64,000 nucleotides of DNA. Origin: Flavobacteriaceae bacterium. GTDB taxonomy: Bacteria > Bacteroidota > Bacteroidia > Flavobacteriales > Flavobacteriaceae. Below, one piece after another: positions 26,650 through 35,111 of the stretch; position 1 is the first letter of the stretch; the number at the start of each line of letters is the position of its first letter. The notes beneath the pieces were generated by a model. The model was given only the letters and a program-made list of their open reading frames with translations, ran no database searches and was not told the DNA's origin. The stretch is from positions 2,604,501 to 2,668,500 of the forward strand of contig CP046177.1 of the NCBI GenBank assembly GCA_014075215.1, given 5' to 3'. The translations under genes were made by a program, and so were the position numbers.

Positions 26650-27540
26650 ATGAATAACATTCTCCAACGGCATCAAGAGTTCTGTCAGTATCAAATTGTT
26701 TTTAAAAACAACACACCAAGAACCATTAAATGGTTCAAAGAGGTTATTAATTATTTTGTGAAACATACGGAAGTTTATCACATCGAAGAAGTTACTCAAA
26801 ATGTGATTGAACAATGGCTTATTCACGGAAAATGCGAGAAAAATTGGTCAGCTAAAACCATCCGCACTCGATTAGGTAATGTGCGCTTGTTTTTCAAATG
26901 GTGTGTTACAAAGGGTTATATGCAAAAGAACCCTGCTGATGATATTCCTGTTCCTAAATTAGAATCAAAAATCCCTAAACATTTAACCAAAGAACAATCC
27001 ACCCTTATTTTAGATTGGGCGAAATGTTATCCCTATCATCATTATTACGAAAAACCACGAGCGGTAGCTATTCTTGCTGTTTTTCTTTTTACAGGAATTA
27101 GATTACAAGAATTACTTAATCTAAAAATCAACGATGTGAATATTAAAGAAAGTATTTTATTTGTTCAGGCAGGAAAAGGCAAAAAAGACCGAATGATTCC
27201 GATAAATGCTCAATTAAAAAAGTATTTAGAAAAATACCTTGCTGTACGTTCCAAAATTAATGATAGAAGTGTTTATTTTTTTGTTTCGCTTATTTGCACA
27301 GCACAAATGAGTGCAGAAGTTATTCCTCGACTACTTAGGAAAATTGGCAAAAAGTCTGGCATACATATTCACGCTCATTTGCTTCGTCACACCTTTGCCG
27401 TTCTAATGCTTGAGGCAGGCTGTAACCTTTTTAGCGTTTCTCGATTATTGGGTCATAGTGATATTAAAACAACTACCATTTATTTGTCTGCAACGGTGCA
27501 TCATTTGCAAGACCAAGTGAGTAAACATCCATTACAATAA
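26650..27540 (+). CDS. Tyrosine recombinase (integrase family)
   Basis: A 296-aa site-specific recombinase, starting at ATG 26650. A start at 26596 is possible but adds an unlikely 18-residue leader. The SAM-like domain is at residues 1-90. The catalytic part shows TGIRLQELLNL (first Arg), the GKGKKDRMIPI beta-hairpin (Lys), HLLRHTF (His-x-x-Arg), LGHSDIKTTTIYL (His and the Tyr nucleophile). It stands next to the tRNA-Met fragment and converges on a second recombinase with a 9-base overlap. It probably integrates the element whose left end is the tRNA fragment. Confidence 0.88.
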   Translation: MNNILQRHQEFCQYQIVFKNNTPRTIKWFKEVINYFVKHTEVYHIEEVTQNVIEQWLIHGKCEKNWSAKTIRTRLGNVRLFFKWCVTKGYMQKNPADDIPVPKLESKIPKHLTKEQSTLILDWAKCYPYHHYYEKPRAVAILAVFLFTGIRLQELLNLKINDVNIKESILFVQAGKGKKDRMIPINAQLKKYLEKYLAVRSKINDRSVYFFVSLICTAQMSAEVIPRLLRKIGKKSGIHIHAHLLRHTFAVLMLEAGCNLFSVSRLLGHSDIKTTTIYLSATVHHLQDQVSKHPLQ

Positions 27541-28410
27541 CACCGTTTTCTGAAAACTCTCTTTAAGGTTGTTATCGCTCACATACACATAAATTTGCGT
27601 AGTCTCTATACTAGAATGACCCATAATCTTTTGTAATTTAAACGGATTGAGATTGCCTTCAATAGAAAGTTTGCCAAAGGTATGTCGTAGCTGATGCGGA
27701 GAGAAGTGAAATTTGGTTTTACTTCGTATTTTTTTGATGATTCTGTATAGATTGTTTTCTGTAAGTGGTTTATCTGAACGAATACTGGAAAAGAAGTATT
27801 CTGTAGAAATTTTCTTTACATCTTGATACGCTTTGAGATAAGGCATTAAGTCTGGGTGAATAGGAATTACCCTGTCCTTACTCCCCTTTCCTTGATAGAT
27901 GATAATTTCTGAGGCTTCAAAATTTATAGAAGTTGTTTTTAATTTCAAAAGTTCATTTAATCGAACACCCGTAAATAAGAATGTACGAATGATAGCTTTG
28001 TTTCTTTTGGCTTCTAAATCATTGAACCACGAATAACCATCTAAGTGCAATAATAGATTTTCGATTTGATTTTTGTCAAGACATCGAGGAATACGTTTAG
28101 GCAGTTTTGGTTTATCAATTTTTTCAACAGGATTCACTTTTATATAATCTTCTCGAACACAGAAATCAAAAAAGGTTTTTAGGTACTGGCGATAATTTCT
28201 AAAGGTTTTATTCGTCCACATACGTTCTAGTTTTCTTTGATACATAAATTCACGGACTTTTGCAGTTGTAATGACTGAAATCGAGGGATTTGAAAGTTCT
28301 TTTGATAGTGCAGAGACTATGGCGATAATTTCTTTAATAGTTTTTGATTTCATTCCTTTTTCGTGTAATGCAAAGCGTTTAAAAAGAGGAAGAATAAGAG
28401 GTATTTTCAT
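27532..28410 (-). CDS. Tyrosine recombinase (integrase family), second of a convergent pair
   Basis: A 292-aa recombinase. Core motifs: TGVRLNELLKL, GKGSKDRVIPI, HQLRHTFGKLS and MGHSSIETTQIYVY. The active residues are all present. The N-terminal SAM-like domain is complete. The 3' end overlaps the neighbouring recombinase by 9 bases. The two share the fold but are only distantly similar, so they may act as a heteromeric pair like XerC/XerD-type recombinases, or each may have a different job (integration and excision, or dimer resolution). Confidence 0.88.
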   Translation of the reverse strand: MKIPLILPLFKRFALHEKGMKSKTIKEIIAIVSALSKELSNPSISVITTAKVREFMYQRKLERMWTNKTFRNYRQYLKTFFDFCVREDYIKVNPVEKIDKPKLPKRIPRCLDKNQIENLLLHLDGYSWFNDLEAKRNKAIIRTFLFTGVRLNELLKLKTTSINFEASEIIIYQGKGSKDRVIPIHPDLMPYLKAYQDVKKISTEYFFSSIRSDKPLTENNLYRIIKKIRSKTKFHFSPHQLRHTFGKLSIEGNLNPFKLQKIMGHSSIETTQIYVYVSDNNLKESFQKTVLL

Positions 28411-28455
28411 AAAAATAGGGTAAAAATATATTGAGGATAAAATGAAAATTTTGAT

Positions 28456-28569
28456 TTATTCTCTTTTTACAGAGTTTTGGTTTGCTTTGTCTGCATTGCG
28501 TTTTAGACCGTAATGCTTCAAATACAGTTTCTGAAAGGCGGTAATGTCTTTTGATTTCCATTTTTTCAT
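28456..28569 (-). CDS. Small basic peptide, hypothetical
   Basis: A 37-aa frame with ATG at 28569 and TAA at 28456, rich in Lys: MKKWKSKDITAFQKLYLKHY and then GLKRNADKANQNSVKRE. It is too short to classify. It lies upstream of the recombinase in the same direction, 45 bases before its start codon. The sequence 28570-28800 holds no other gene that I can support. Confidence 0.35.
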   Translation of the reverse strand: MKKWKSKDITAFQKLYLKHYGLKRNADKANQNSVKRE

Positions 28570-28800
28570 TAAAGGGGAATAGCAAATAATAATGAGGAGA
28601 TACGTTATACCATACTCAATAGGAATGTGCATAACTCCAATGTGGAAAACTTTTGTTGACGTCTACCATTGCGTCCAAAAGATTTTTGAGCAATCGAAAT
28701 TACAATCAGATTTTAAAATTGTGTGTTAGAAATCTTCGCACGAAAAAAGTGCTTTTCATTCTGAAAAGTCTTTTTTTCTATTTTCTAACCCCTTTTTCTT

Positions 28801-29100
28801 ATGAAAAACCTCAATGTTATCAAGGTCAATCGCCGATTGGTCAGTTCAGTTCCTGATTTCGACATCCACAAAGGAGCAATCTTTAACCTCGAAGAACTCC
28901 GTCACAATCCACTTTTGGTAAAATTCTTATGTGATGAGCATTTCAATAATCCGTACTCAATCGTTGGTCATATCGGAGAATTGTATCGCATTCGTAATCA
29001 AATCCTATTCCTCGAAAAATATGGCGACATGACGTACCGTGAATATTTACAGGAAATGATACGGAAAGGTTTGTATTCATTACCACAACAGAACAGATAA
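28801..29100 (+). CDS. Small conserved-looking element protein, hypothetical
   Basis: A 99-aa protein, MKNLNVIKVNRRLVSSVPDF to GLYSLPQQNR. It is soluble, without signal or membrane segment. I do not recognise it. Small proteins of this kind often precede radC in Bacteroidota mobile elements, as here (98 bases upstream of radC), which is context and not a function. Confidence 0.6.
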   Translation: MKNLNVIKVNRRLVSSVPDFDIHKGAIFNLEELRHNPLLVKFLCDEHFNNPYSIVGHIGELYRIRNQILFLEKYGDMTYREYLQEMIRKGLYSLPQQNR

Positions 29101-29197
29101 CAATTCTAAATAATGTAAACGTCATTATACATTTCTGAGATTTCTTTATTGCAATCTTATTATTAAAACCTCTTTTTACTTTTTCACTTTATTATTA

Positions 29198-29740
29198 ATG
29201 AATACCCCTAAAAAATCATCACTAAATTATCTTCACAAACCCTTTGAGCCTACTAAAGAAGAATTACAAACTAAGTTTAGATCCAGAGTTCTAGAACAGA
29301 TTCCAGTTGCGGAAATTAAACTCCATTATCACAAAGAAGTTGCTACCGATGACCGCATTAAAATACTCGACAGCCGACAAGCATCTGAAATCCTAAGAGC
29401 ATTCTGGGATAACGATTCTCTGGAATTGCAAGAACAATTTAAAATACTGTATCTCAATAATTACAACCAAGTCATTGGATTATATCCACATAGTCAAGGT
29501 GGTATTACTGGTACACTCGTAGATATTCGTTTGATTTTGGTAGGAGCATTACAATGCGGAGCTGTAGGGATGATTGCTTGTCATAATCATCCGAGTTCCA
29601 ATACCAAGCCATCACAAGCAGACAAAGAACTTACCGCAAAAATACAACAAGCCTCTGATTTAATAGACATCAAACTGCTCGACCATATTATTCTAACTAA
29701 AGACAATTATTATTCTTTTGCCGATGAAGGAGATATTTAA
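29198..29740 (+). CDS. radC: RadC family JAB-domain protein
   Basis: A 180-aa protein. The JAB/MPN motif HNHPSSNTKPSQAD (about residues 128-141) with GTLVDIRLILVGAL before it is the RadC core. The N-terminal helix-hairpin-helix found in chromosomal RadC is missing, so this is the short, mobile-element type. RadC-like proteins recur on integrative elements and are often linked to anti-restriction or repair, but their true activity is unproven. A terminator-like hairpin follows at 29852. Confidence 0.85.
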   Translation: MNTPKKSSLNYLHKPFEPTKEELQTKFRSRVLEQIPVAEIKLHYHKEVATDDRIKILDSRQASEILRAFWDNDSLELQEQFKILYLNNYNQVIGLYPHSQGGITGTLVDIRLILVGALQCGAVGMIACHNHPSSNTKPSQADKELTAKIQQASDLIDIKLLDHIILTKDNYYSFADEGDI

Positions 29741-29851
29741 TAAAAGTTTAATTAATTCAAAAAATCGCTTAATTATCTCATTATAAATATCGTGTCAATT
29801 ACTCAAAAGAGATTAAACAAAATCTGCCAAAAGTAGTTGAACTGCCAAAAT

Positions 29852-29886
29852 GCACAAGGAATGCTTTTGCAAATTCCTCCTTGTGC
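29852..29886 (+). terminator. Hairpin after radC with T-tail
   Basis: GCACAAGGA (29852-29860) and TCCTTGTGC (29878-29886) are perfect 9-base arms with a partly paired loop, followed by TTTTTG. It fits an intrinsic terminator for radC. An attenuator before the 29945 gene is also possible. Confidence 0.65.
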
Positions 29887-29944
29887 TTTTTGTCGTTTGT
29901 TCAACTTGTGAAAGGGCATATTTAATTTTTAATTTCTTTTCACA

Positions 29945-30757
29945 ATGAGCAAAACAAAACACGTACCTCATAATTTTAAAAACTTTAACAATATGTTTCA
30001 GACCTTATATCGTCGTAATGGATATTATTACGTTTTTGAAGACTTTCTCGACCTCTATATCAATGCGTGGTGTTTTGATTATGAGTTCAATCGAGAATTG
30101 ATACAGAAACGTTATAAATTAGAAGAACGCCAAAAGTTTACTTTGATGATGTATGAAGTTATCAAAATACTCGATAAAGAGATACAGAGTGATTCTGATT
30201 GGTATGATTTCTTTGGAACATTTTACGAAAGTGCAGCTTTATCCAAACAAAAGGGATTTGCACAATTCTTTACTCCTGCACCGATTTGTAATTTTATGGC
30301 TCAAATTGTTGCACCTACAAAGAGCGAAACATTTAGCGACCCTTGTTGCGGAAGTGGTCGTTTTTCCTTAGCATCAAATTCAGTTTCTTTAGGAGGATTT
30401 CACTTCTTAGTTGACCTTGATTTTACGTGTGCAAAAATGGCAACCCTTAATTTAATGCACCACGGTATTCACGGAATTGTCATTTCGGATAACGGATTAT
30501 TCCCTGGCAATGATTTCAAGGGTGCGTTTGTAGTTAATAGAAAGCTACACGAAACAGGCATCCCACAAATTGAATATATCGACAATGTTCAACAAGCCTA
30601 TAATTATGTCCGTTATACTATCAATCCTTTTGATATGGTGAGAGATTTGTTTCCAAAAACAAACAAAACTCAAAAAGCATCACAAAAAACAGATGATAAT
30701 TATGAGGATATAAAAGAAATTCTTAACAACAAAACAGGGCAGTTTTCTATGTTTTAA
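29945..30757 (+). CDS. N6-adenine methyltransferase-like protein without a visible catalytic motif
   Basis: A 270-aa protein. The centre has the S-adenosylmethionine motif DPCCGSGRF (about residues 136-144), preceded by QFFTPAPICNFMA, the usual opening of an N-6 DNA methylase domain. The catalytic NPPF/Y motif expected after it is not found (the segment reads GNDFKGAFVVNRKL). No specificity or restriction gene is nearby. It is thus a SAM-binding relic or an element-encoded protein with a different role, possibly anti-restriction. ATG at 29945. Confidence 0.7.
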   Translation: MSKTKHVPHNFKNFNNMFQTLYRRNGYYYVFEDFLDLYINAWCFDYEFNRELIQKRYKLEERQKFTLMMYEVIKILDKEIQSDSDWYDFFGTFYESAALSKQKGFAQFFTPAPICNFMAQIVAPTKSETFSDPCCGSGRFSLASNSVSLGGFHFLVDLDFTCAKMATLNLMHHGIHGIVISDNGLFPGNDFKGAFVVNRKLHETGIPQIEYIDNVQQAYNYVRYTINPFDMVRDLFPKTNKTQKASQKTDDNYEDIKEILNNKTGQFSMF

Positions 30758-30859
30758 AAAAGAATCATTTAGCTTAATAATTTTGAATTTTAAAGTACTG
30801 AAAGGAAATTATAGAAGACTGAATAGGTTTCTAAATCAGGATTATTTTTAGTCTTGGTT

Positions 30860-31381
30860 TTATTCAATATTAGCACTTAATAATTCGTCCATATAATTCA
30901 GAAATAAATCTTGATTTTCAGATTTCAAAGGTAAAACAGCTTTAGAATTTACAATGACTTTGTAGCCTCTAATTCTCAATTCGTAAACTGCAAACAAAAT
31001 ACAAATATCTGTACACACCCCAGTTACTTCTATTTCCGTGATGTTTAAGTCTTCTAATCTTTCAATAAGTTTCGTATTATGAGTTATACTAAGCGTATTT
31101 TTAGTTAAAGTATTTTCTTCGTTTGCATAATTTTCAAGAGTGTCGATGATTTTTGCTTCATCTGTCCCTTTCATACAATGTGATGGATAAGGTTTATTTA
31201 TTTCTGGGTCACTAGAGGTATGAGAGTCACATATAAAAAAATATTTATCTCCTCTACTTCTGTATGCTTTAATCTTAGATTCAATTTCTTTTTCAATACT
31301 ATCTGTCCAATCCGACAAACTAAGTGGATTTCCGTTTCTACAAAATCCATTAAGCATATCTATTATGATAAGAATTTTCAT
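30860..31381 (-). CDS. Isochorismatase-like cysteine hydrolase (nicotinamidase type)
   Basis: A 173-aa protein. The family triad is visible: Asp in IIIDMLNGFC (D8), a Lys (about residue 94, TLTKNTLSI) and Cys in EVTGVCTDICILF (C117). KPYPSHCMKGTDE is the metal and substrate region of nicotinamidase-type members. These hydrolyse amides or enol ethers such as nicotinamide. The substrate here is not defined. The gene is the last of a six-gene operon and overlaps the previous gene by 4 bases, so its product is probably used with that transport system. Confidence 0.8.
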   Translation of the reverse strand: MKILIIIDMLNGFCRNGNPLSLSDWTDSIEKEIESKIKAYRSRGDKYFFICDSHTSSDPEINKPYPSHCMKGTDEAKIIDTLENYANEENTLTKNTLSITHNTKLIERLEDLNITEIEVTGVCTDICILFAVYELRIRGYKVIVNSKAVLPLKSENQDLFLNYMDELLSANIE

Positions 31382-32640
31382 AATTCAATAGTTTCAACTT
31401 TGACCTTACCACTAATATCATACTCTAATCGGTTAGGTGATGTTTCATTCCAAGCATTATCGAATAACAAATTTTGAGCATTAATCAGCTCAAGAGACTT
31501 CAAAAACCTATCCAAGGTTTGTTCAGAGAAATATTTAACGACATCTTTTTCTGTATAAAATTTAGAATCTTGCATTTTTGGTCGAACAGTTATTGTTTTT
31601 AATCCATTTAATGTGTCTTCTTCTTTTACTTTCCAACTCCTATACTTAAATGTAGATATAGTATATATGTATTTACTGTTTATATCGGTTACTTTTGGTT
31701 TTAAAACATCTAATAAATCATAAAAAGAATTGCCATATCCAAAAATTAGCAAAACACCCGAGTTATGCACTTTATCATTAATGAATTTTGGATGACTTAA
31801 GTCAAAACTACTTTGGTTAATAAACTCATAAGAGTTTTCTTTTTTGCTAATGTGCTTGTCTTTAGATTTTATTTCATTCCATTTTTCAATAAAATAATCT
31901 CTACATTCTCTGGTATATTTTGAATTGAAATTATAAATAAATGGATTTTCTAGGTTTCTACTTTCTATACAGTCAATAATAGCATCTACTTCACTAATTG
32001 AGGTAGGGTAGAAATTATATATTCTATTCTTGACTTCCTTTATTGCAGTCGTTCCACTAATAGTATTAATTAGAATGGCTTCGTCAGAAAGTTTCAAAAA
32101 TTCATCAGATAAATCTGTTGAAAAGCTACTTAATGTACTAATGAAGTATTTGGTGCCAAATTCAATTTCTTCTTTTACCTTTTTTAAAGCTAGTTCAAAG
32201 TTCTTACTATCTATCAATACTATTTCATAACTTTCGGATAGCTTATAATTAGTTTTGAATGCGAAATCACTAATTCCTTCTCCAAACCCTTCGAGCATAA
32301 GTTTTAAATCTTCGCTTTCGTAATATTCACTGCACGAAACTGGAATTAAAATTGCTATCCTTGACTTAGAATTATATTTTGGGATATTTATCATACGGAT
32401 CTTTTTCCCAGTCAACAAATTTGTTAAAAATGCCATTAATAATCCCCAATACAATATCGTTAATGTCTTGTTTTTAGATAAATAGCACAAAAATTTATCA
32501 TATTCTTGGGAATCGGGATTGCAATCAGAGCTTAAAAATATAATTGATATAAGTACTCCTACAAATAATCCAATAGTTAGAGGATATATTACTTTTTTAT
32601 CACGATGCCATTTTAATAAATCTGAATTCTTATCTCCCAT
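31378..32640 (-). CDS. Two-TM membrane protein with type-I periplasmic-binding-like domain
   Basis: A 420-aa protein. Two N-terminal helices (about residues 18-35 and 57-77) leave the rest on one side. The positive charges before and after (WHRDKK and TGKKIR) put this side in the cytoplasm. The region from about 90 (IAILIPVSCSEYYESEDLKL) has the alternating beta-alpha pattern of a type-I periplasmic-binding fold, like amino-acid ABC receptors or LacI cores. If the topology holds, it is a receptor in the wrong compartment, a possible cytoplasmic sensor. It overlaps its neighbours by 4 and 11 bases in the operon. No close family recognised. Confidence 0.6.
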   Translation of the reverse strand: MGDKNSDLLKWHRDKKVIYPLTIGLFVGVLISIIFLSSDCNPDSQEYDKFLCYLSKNKTLTILYWGLLMAFLTNLLTGKKIRMINIPKYNSKSRIAILIPVSCSEYYESEDLKLMLEGFGEGISDFAFKTNYKLSESYEIVLIDSKNFELALKKVKEEIEFGTKYFISTLSSFSTDLSDEFLKLSDEAILINTISGTTAIKEVKNRIYNFYPTSISEVDAIIDCIESRNLENPFIYNFNSKYTRECRDYFIEKWNEIKSKDKHISKKENSYEFINQSSFDLSHPKFINDKVHNSGVLLIFGYGNSFYDLLDVLKPKVTDINSKYIYTISTFKYRSWKVKEEDTLNGLKTITVRPKMQDSKFYTEKDVVKYFSEQTLDRFLKSLELINAQNLLFDNAWNETSPNRLEYDISGKVKVETIEL

Positions 32641-33418
32641 ATTTTTTAGATATTAATTTGTCAAGAAGTAGATTGAGTAAATATCCAATCAATCCAACAA
32701 TAATTATTATCGAATACACTCTCTCATAATTGAGTTGTTCCATTTCATCATATACTAACCTACCCAAACCAATCTCATTTCCCATTTGCATAAACTCTAA
32801 GACAGTTACAATTACAATTGCATACGATAAAGCAACTTTAAATCCGCTCATAAAATGTGGCAGAATTTCATAAATTTTCACTTTTATGAATGATTCCCAT
32901 TTGCCTTTCTTTCCAGAAAGTAATTGATACTGATGTAGTCTATTTTGTTTATCTGATTTTTCAAGTTCTTTGATACCATAGGCGACGTTTACTATAATTA
33001 TTAGAGCACTTGGGATAACTGCTAATATCCAAATAATGTTGGGTGACGAAACTCCAAGAATTACCGCAAAAGCAGGTATGAAAAAAGTAATAGGTACAGA
33101 CCTTAAAAAGTCAACTGTCGGCTCTATAGCAGACCAAACCTTTTTGTTTAAATTAAGAATAAAACTTAATGTAACTCCAAATATAATAGATACAAAAACA
33201 CTAATTATCACATATTTTGAAGTAGATAGAAGTGCTTTGAGAACTTCCATATCAAATAATGAAGAGATAAAATCTTGATAGATTTCAATAACAGTAGGAA
33301 ATTTTATTGTGGATGGACTAAAGAATCTTAGAATTGTAAAAAACAATCCTATCAAAATAGGCAGAAATAATATTCCCACTAAAGCTGATTTGAAATTATT
33401 TTTCTTAGACTGCTTCAT
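32630..33418 (-). CDS. ABC transporter permease, NitT/TauT-like
   Basis: A 262-aa protein with six hydrophobic segments and the permease coupling motif around residues 165-195 (GKWESFIKVKIYEILPHFMS, where E-x-x-x-K-x-x-x-x-P is the EAA-type loop). It belongs to the single-permease importers for nitrate, sulfonates, thiamine precursors and similar small molecules. It overlaps the ATPase gene by 14 bases and the 420-aa gene by 11. Confidence 0.85.
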   Translation of the reverse strand: MKQSKKNNFKSALVGILFLPILIGLFFTILRFFSPSTIKFPTVIEIYQDFISSLFDMEVLKALLSTSKYVIISVFVSIIFGVTLSFILNLNKKVWSAIEPTVDFLRSVPITFFIPAFAVILGVSSPNIIWILAVIPSALIIIVNVAYGIKELEKSDKQNRLHQYQLLSGKKGKWESFIKVKIYEILPHFMSGFKVALSYAIVIVTVLEFMQMGNEIGLGRLVYDEMEQLNYERVYSIIIIVGLIGYLLNLLLDKLISKKYGR

Positions 33419-34160
33419 TAATTTTATTGTATGCTTTTAGTGTTTCTATTTTCAACTCATTAAATTCATTTGATGATATTGCTTTAGCTATGTTCTTTTT
33501 ATTTATTCCTTTTGTATCAATTACTATGTCGTCAATCTTCTTATTAGGGTTCAAAAAAACAATTTTGTCAGCTAATAACAGAGCTTCATCGAAATCGTGA
33601 GTAACAATTATAGCCTCTGCTTTTAGCTTTTCAATTTCGGTTCTCAGGAAAGCCCACAACTCCCATTTAAGAGAAAAGTCTATACCAGTAAATGCTTCAT
33701 CAAGAAGAATTAATTTTGGCGAATAACTTAAACCACAAGAGAAAGAAAGTCGCTTTTTTTCACCTCCAGATAATTCGCTTGGGTATTGTTTTTTCTTATC
33801 GTCAAGCTTTAAAATTTTTAAGAGCTCCGCATTTCTTTTTTTATTAGATTCCGTAAATTGATTTCTCTCAATTAAAGAAAAATCAACATTTTCTTGAACA
33901 TTTTTCCAAGGAAACAACATTTCTATAGCAGACTGACGTATGTAGGTAATGTCTTTTGAGATTATTCCGTTTAGTTCAATTTCTCCAGTTAAAGGATAAT
34001 AGAAATTCGATATAATATTTAGTAATGTTGACTTTCCAGCACCACTTTTCCCCAATATTGCTATTGTTTCATTTTCCTTGATATCTAAATTGACATTTTC
34101 TAGAATTTTTGAATTCCCATTTTCATATTTGAATGATATGTTATTAATTGAAATAGGCAT
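33405..34160 (-). CDS. ABC transporter ATPase, NitT/TauT-like
   Basis: A 251-aa ABC ATPase: Walker A LGKSGAGKSTLL (about residues 35-46), Q-loop in TYIRQSA, signature LSGGEKKRLS, Walker B LILLDEAFTGID and H-loop VTHDFDEAL. It energises the permease encoded next. The overlap of 14 bases with that gene suggests translational coupling. Confidence 0.88.
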   Translation of the reverse strand: MPISINNISFKYENGNSKILENVNLDIKENETIAILGKSGAGKSTLLNIISNFYYPLTGEIELNGIISKDITYIRQSAIEMLFPWKNVQENVDFSLIERNQFTESNKKRNAELLKILKLDDKKKQYPSELSGGEKKRLSFSCGLSYSPKLILLDEAFTGIDFSLKWELWAFLRTEIEKLKAEAIIVTHDFDEALLLADKIVFLNPNKKIDDIVIDTKGINKKNIAKAISSNEFNELKIETLKAYNKINEAV

Positions 34161-34166
34161 CCTTTT

Positions 34167-35108
34167 TTATTGTTTAATAGATATTGAAGAGGCAGAAGGA
34201 ACTATAGTTATTTCATTTAATTCTTTTAGTAAAGTTAAATATTTATCCAAGTTTGTTAAGTCAATTTCATTAGATTTAGAAAGAGGTAAGGTATTCATAT
34301 TTTGTGCTATATTAGAATCAATATTTGTAGCCTTAGCAAGTATATTCTTTGCTTTGATAGGATTATCTTCAATGAATTGAATAGCCTCGTCAATTGCTTT
34401 GAAAAAAGCTTTAGCAGTTTCAGGGTTTTCTTCAAGCCATTTTTGATTTACTGCACCAACACCAATTGGATTTGGTGTAAATTGTGTTCCATAAATGGAA
34501 GGAAATATTGTTCTAAAATTATGGTTTACTATTCCTGTACTCAGTACTGGTTCGTATGCAAACAAGGCATCAATATCACCAGTTTTCAATGATTGAATAT
34601 GTAAATTTGGTGTCAATTGGATAAATTCAGGTTGTTCCAATTCTGAAAATTTCTCTTTAAATAATTGAAGAAATGAAACCTTAGCAGTTGTTCCAGGGAA
34701 ACCACCAATTTTTTTACCTGCTAAATCCTGAAGGTTTTGAATTGACGAATTTTGTTTAACCACAACAGCATCAAATCCATTTTCAGTAGTTATGTTACTG
34801 GTAGAGAAAACTTTAATTGAGTTCGGCGATTGTTCAAGTTGTTTTAGAGCTGGAGTTATTGCAAGTTCAATACCTACATCAATATGCCCTGCTACTAGTT
34901 CTTGAGCAATGAGGTTACTTGTTTTTACAGGGTTTCCAATCACTTCGAGATTTTGTTCTGTGTAATATCCTTTTTCTATAGCGACAAAATGAGTAAGACT
35001 TGACACCATATTAAGGTAGCCAACAGTTACTTTTTCCTTTTTCTGCTTATTTTTACAAGCAGAAAAAAGTATTAGACCAATGAGAATTATCAATGTTATT
35101 TTTTTCAT
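34167..35108 (-). CDS. ABC transporter substrate-binding lipoprotein, NMT1/TauA-like
   Basis: A 313-aa protein with lipobox LFSACKNK (Cys18). The mature protein is a type-II periplasmic-binding fold of the NMT1/THI5 kind: VTVGYLNMVSSLTHFVAIEK, GHIDVGIEL, GKKIGGFPGT and GDIDALFAYEP are the usual blocks. These carry nitrate, taurine, thiamine precursors or riboflavin-related molecules. Ligand not predictable. The gene starts the transporter part of the operon, 6 bases before the ATPase gene. Confidence 0.87.
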   Translation of the reverse strand: MKKITLIILIGLILFSACKNKQKKEKVTVGYLNMVSSLTHFVAIEKGYYTEQNLEVIGNPVKTSNLIAQELVAGHIDVGIELAITPALKQLEQSPNSIKVFSTSNITTENGFDAVVVKQNSSIQNLQDLAGKKIGGFPGTTAKVSFLQLFKEKFSELEQPEFIQLTPNLHIQSLKTGDIDALFAYEPVLSTGIVNHNFRTIFPSIYGTQFTPNPIGVGAVNQKWLEENPETAKAFFKAIDEAIQFIEDNPIKAKNILAKATNIDSNIAQNMNTLPLSKSNEIDLTNLDKYLTLLKELNEITIVPSASSISIKQ

Positions 35109-35111
35109 ATT

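Noticed and set aside
29945..30757. Restriction-modification system
   Set aside because: No endonuclease or specificity gene, and the methylase lacks its NPPY motif.
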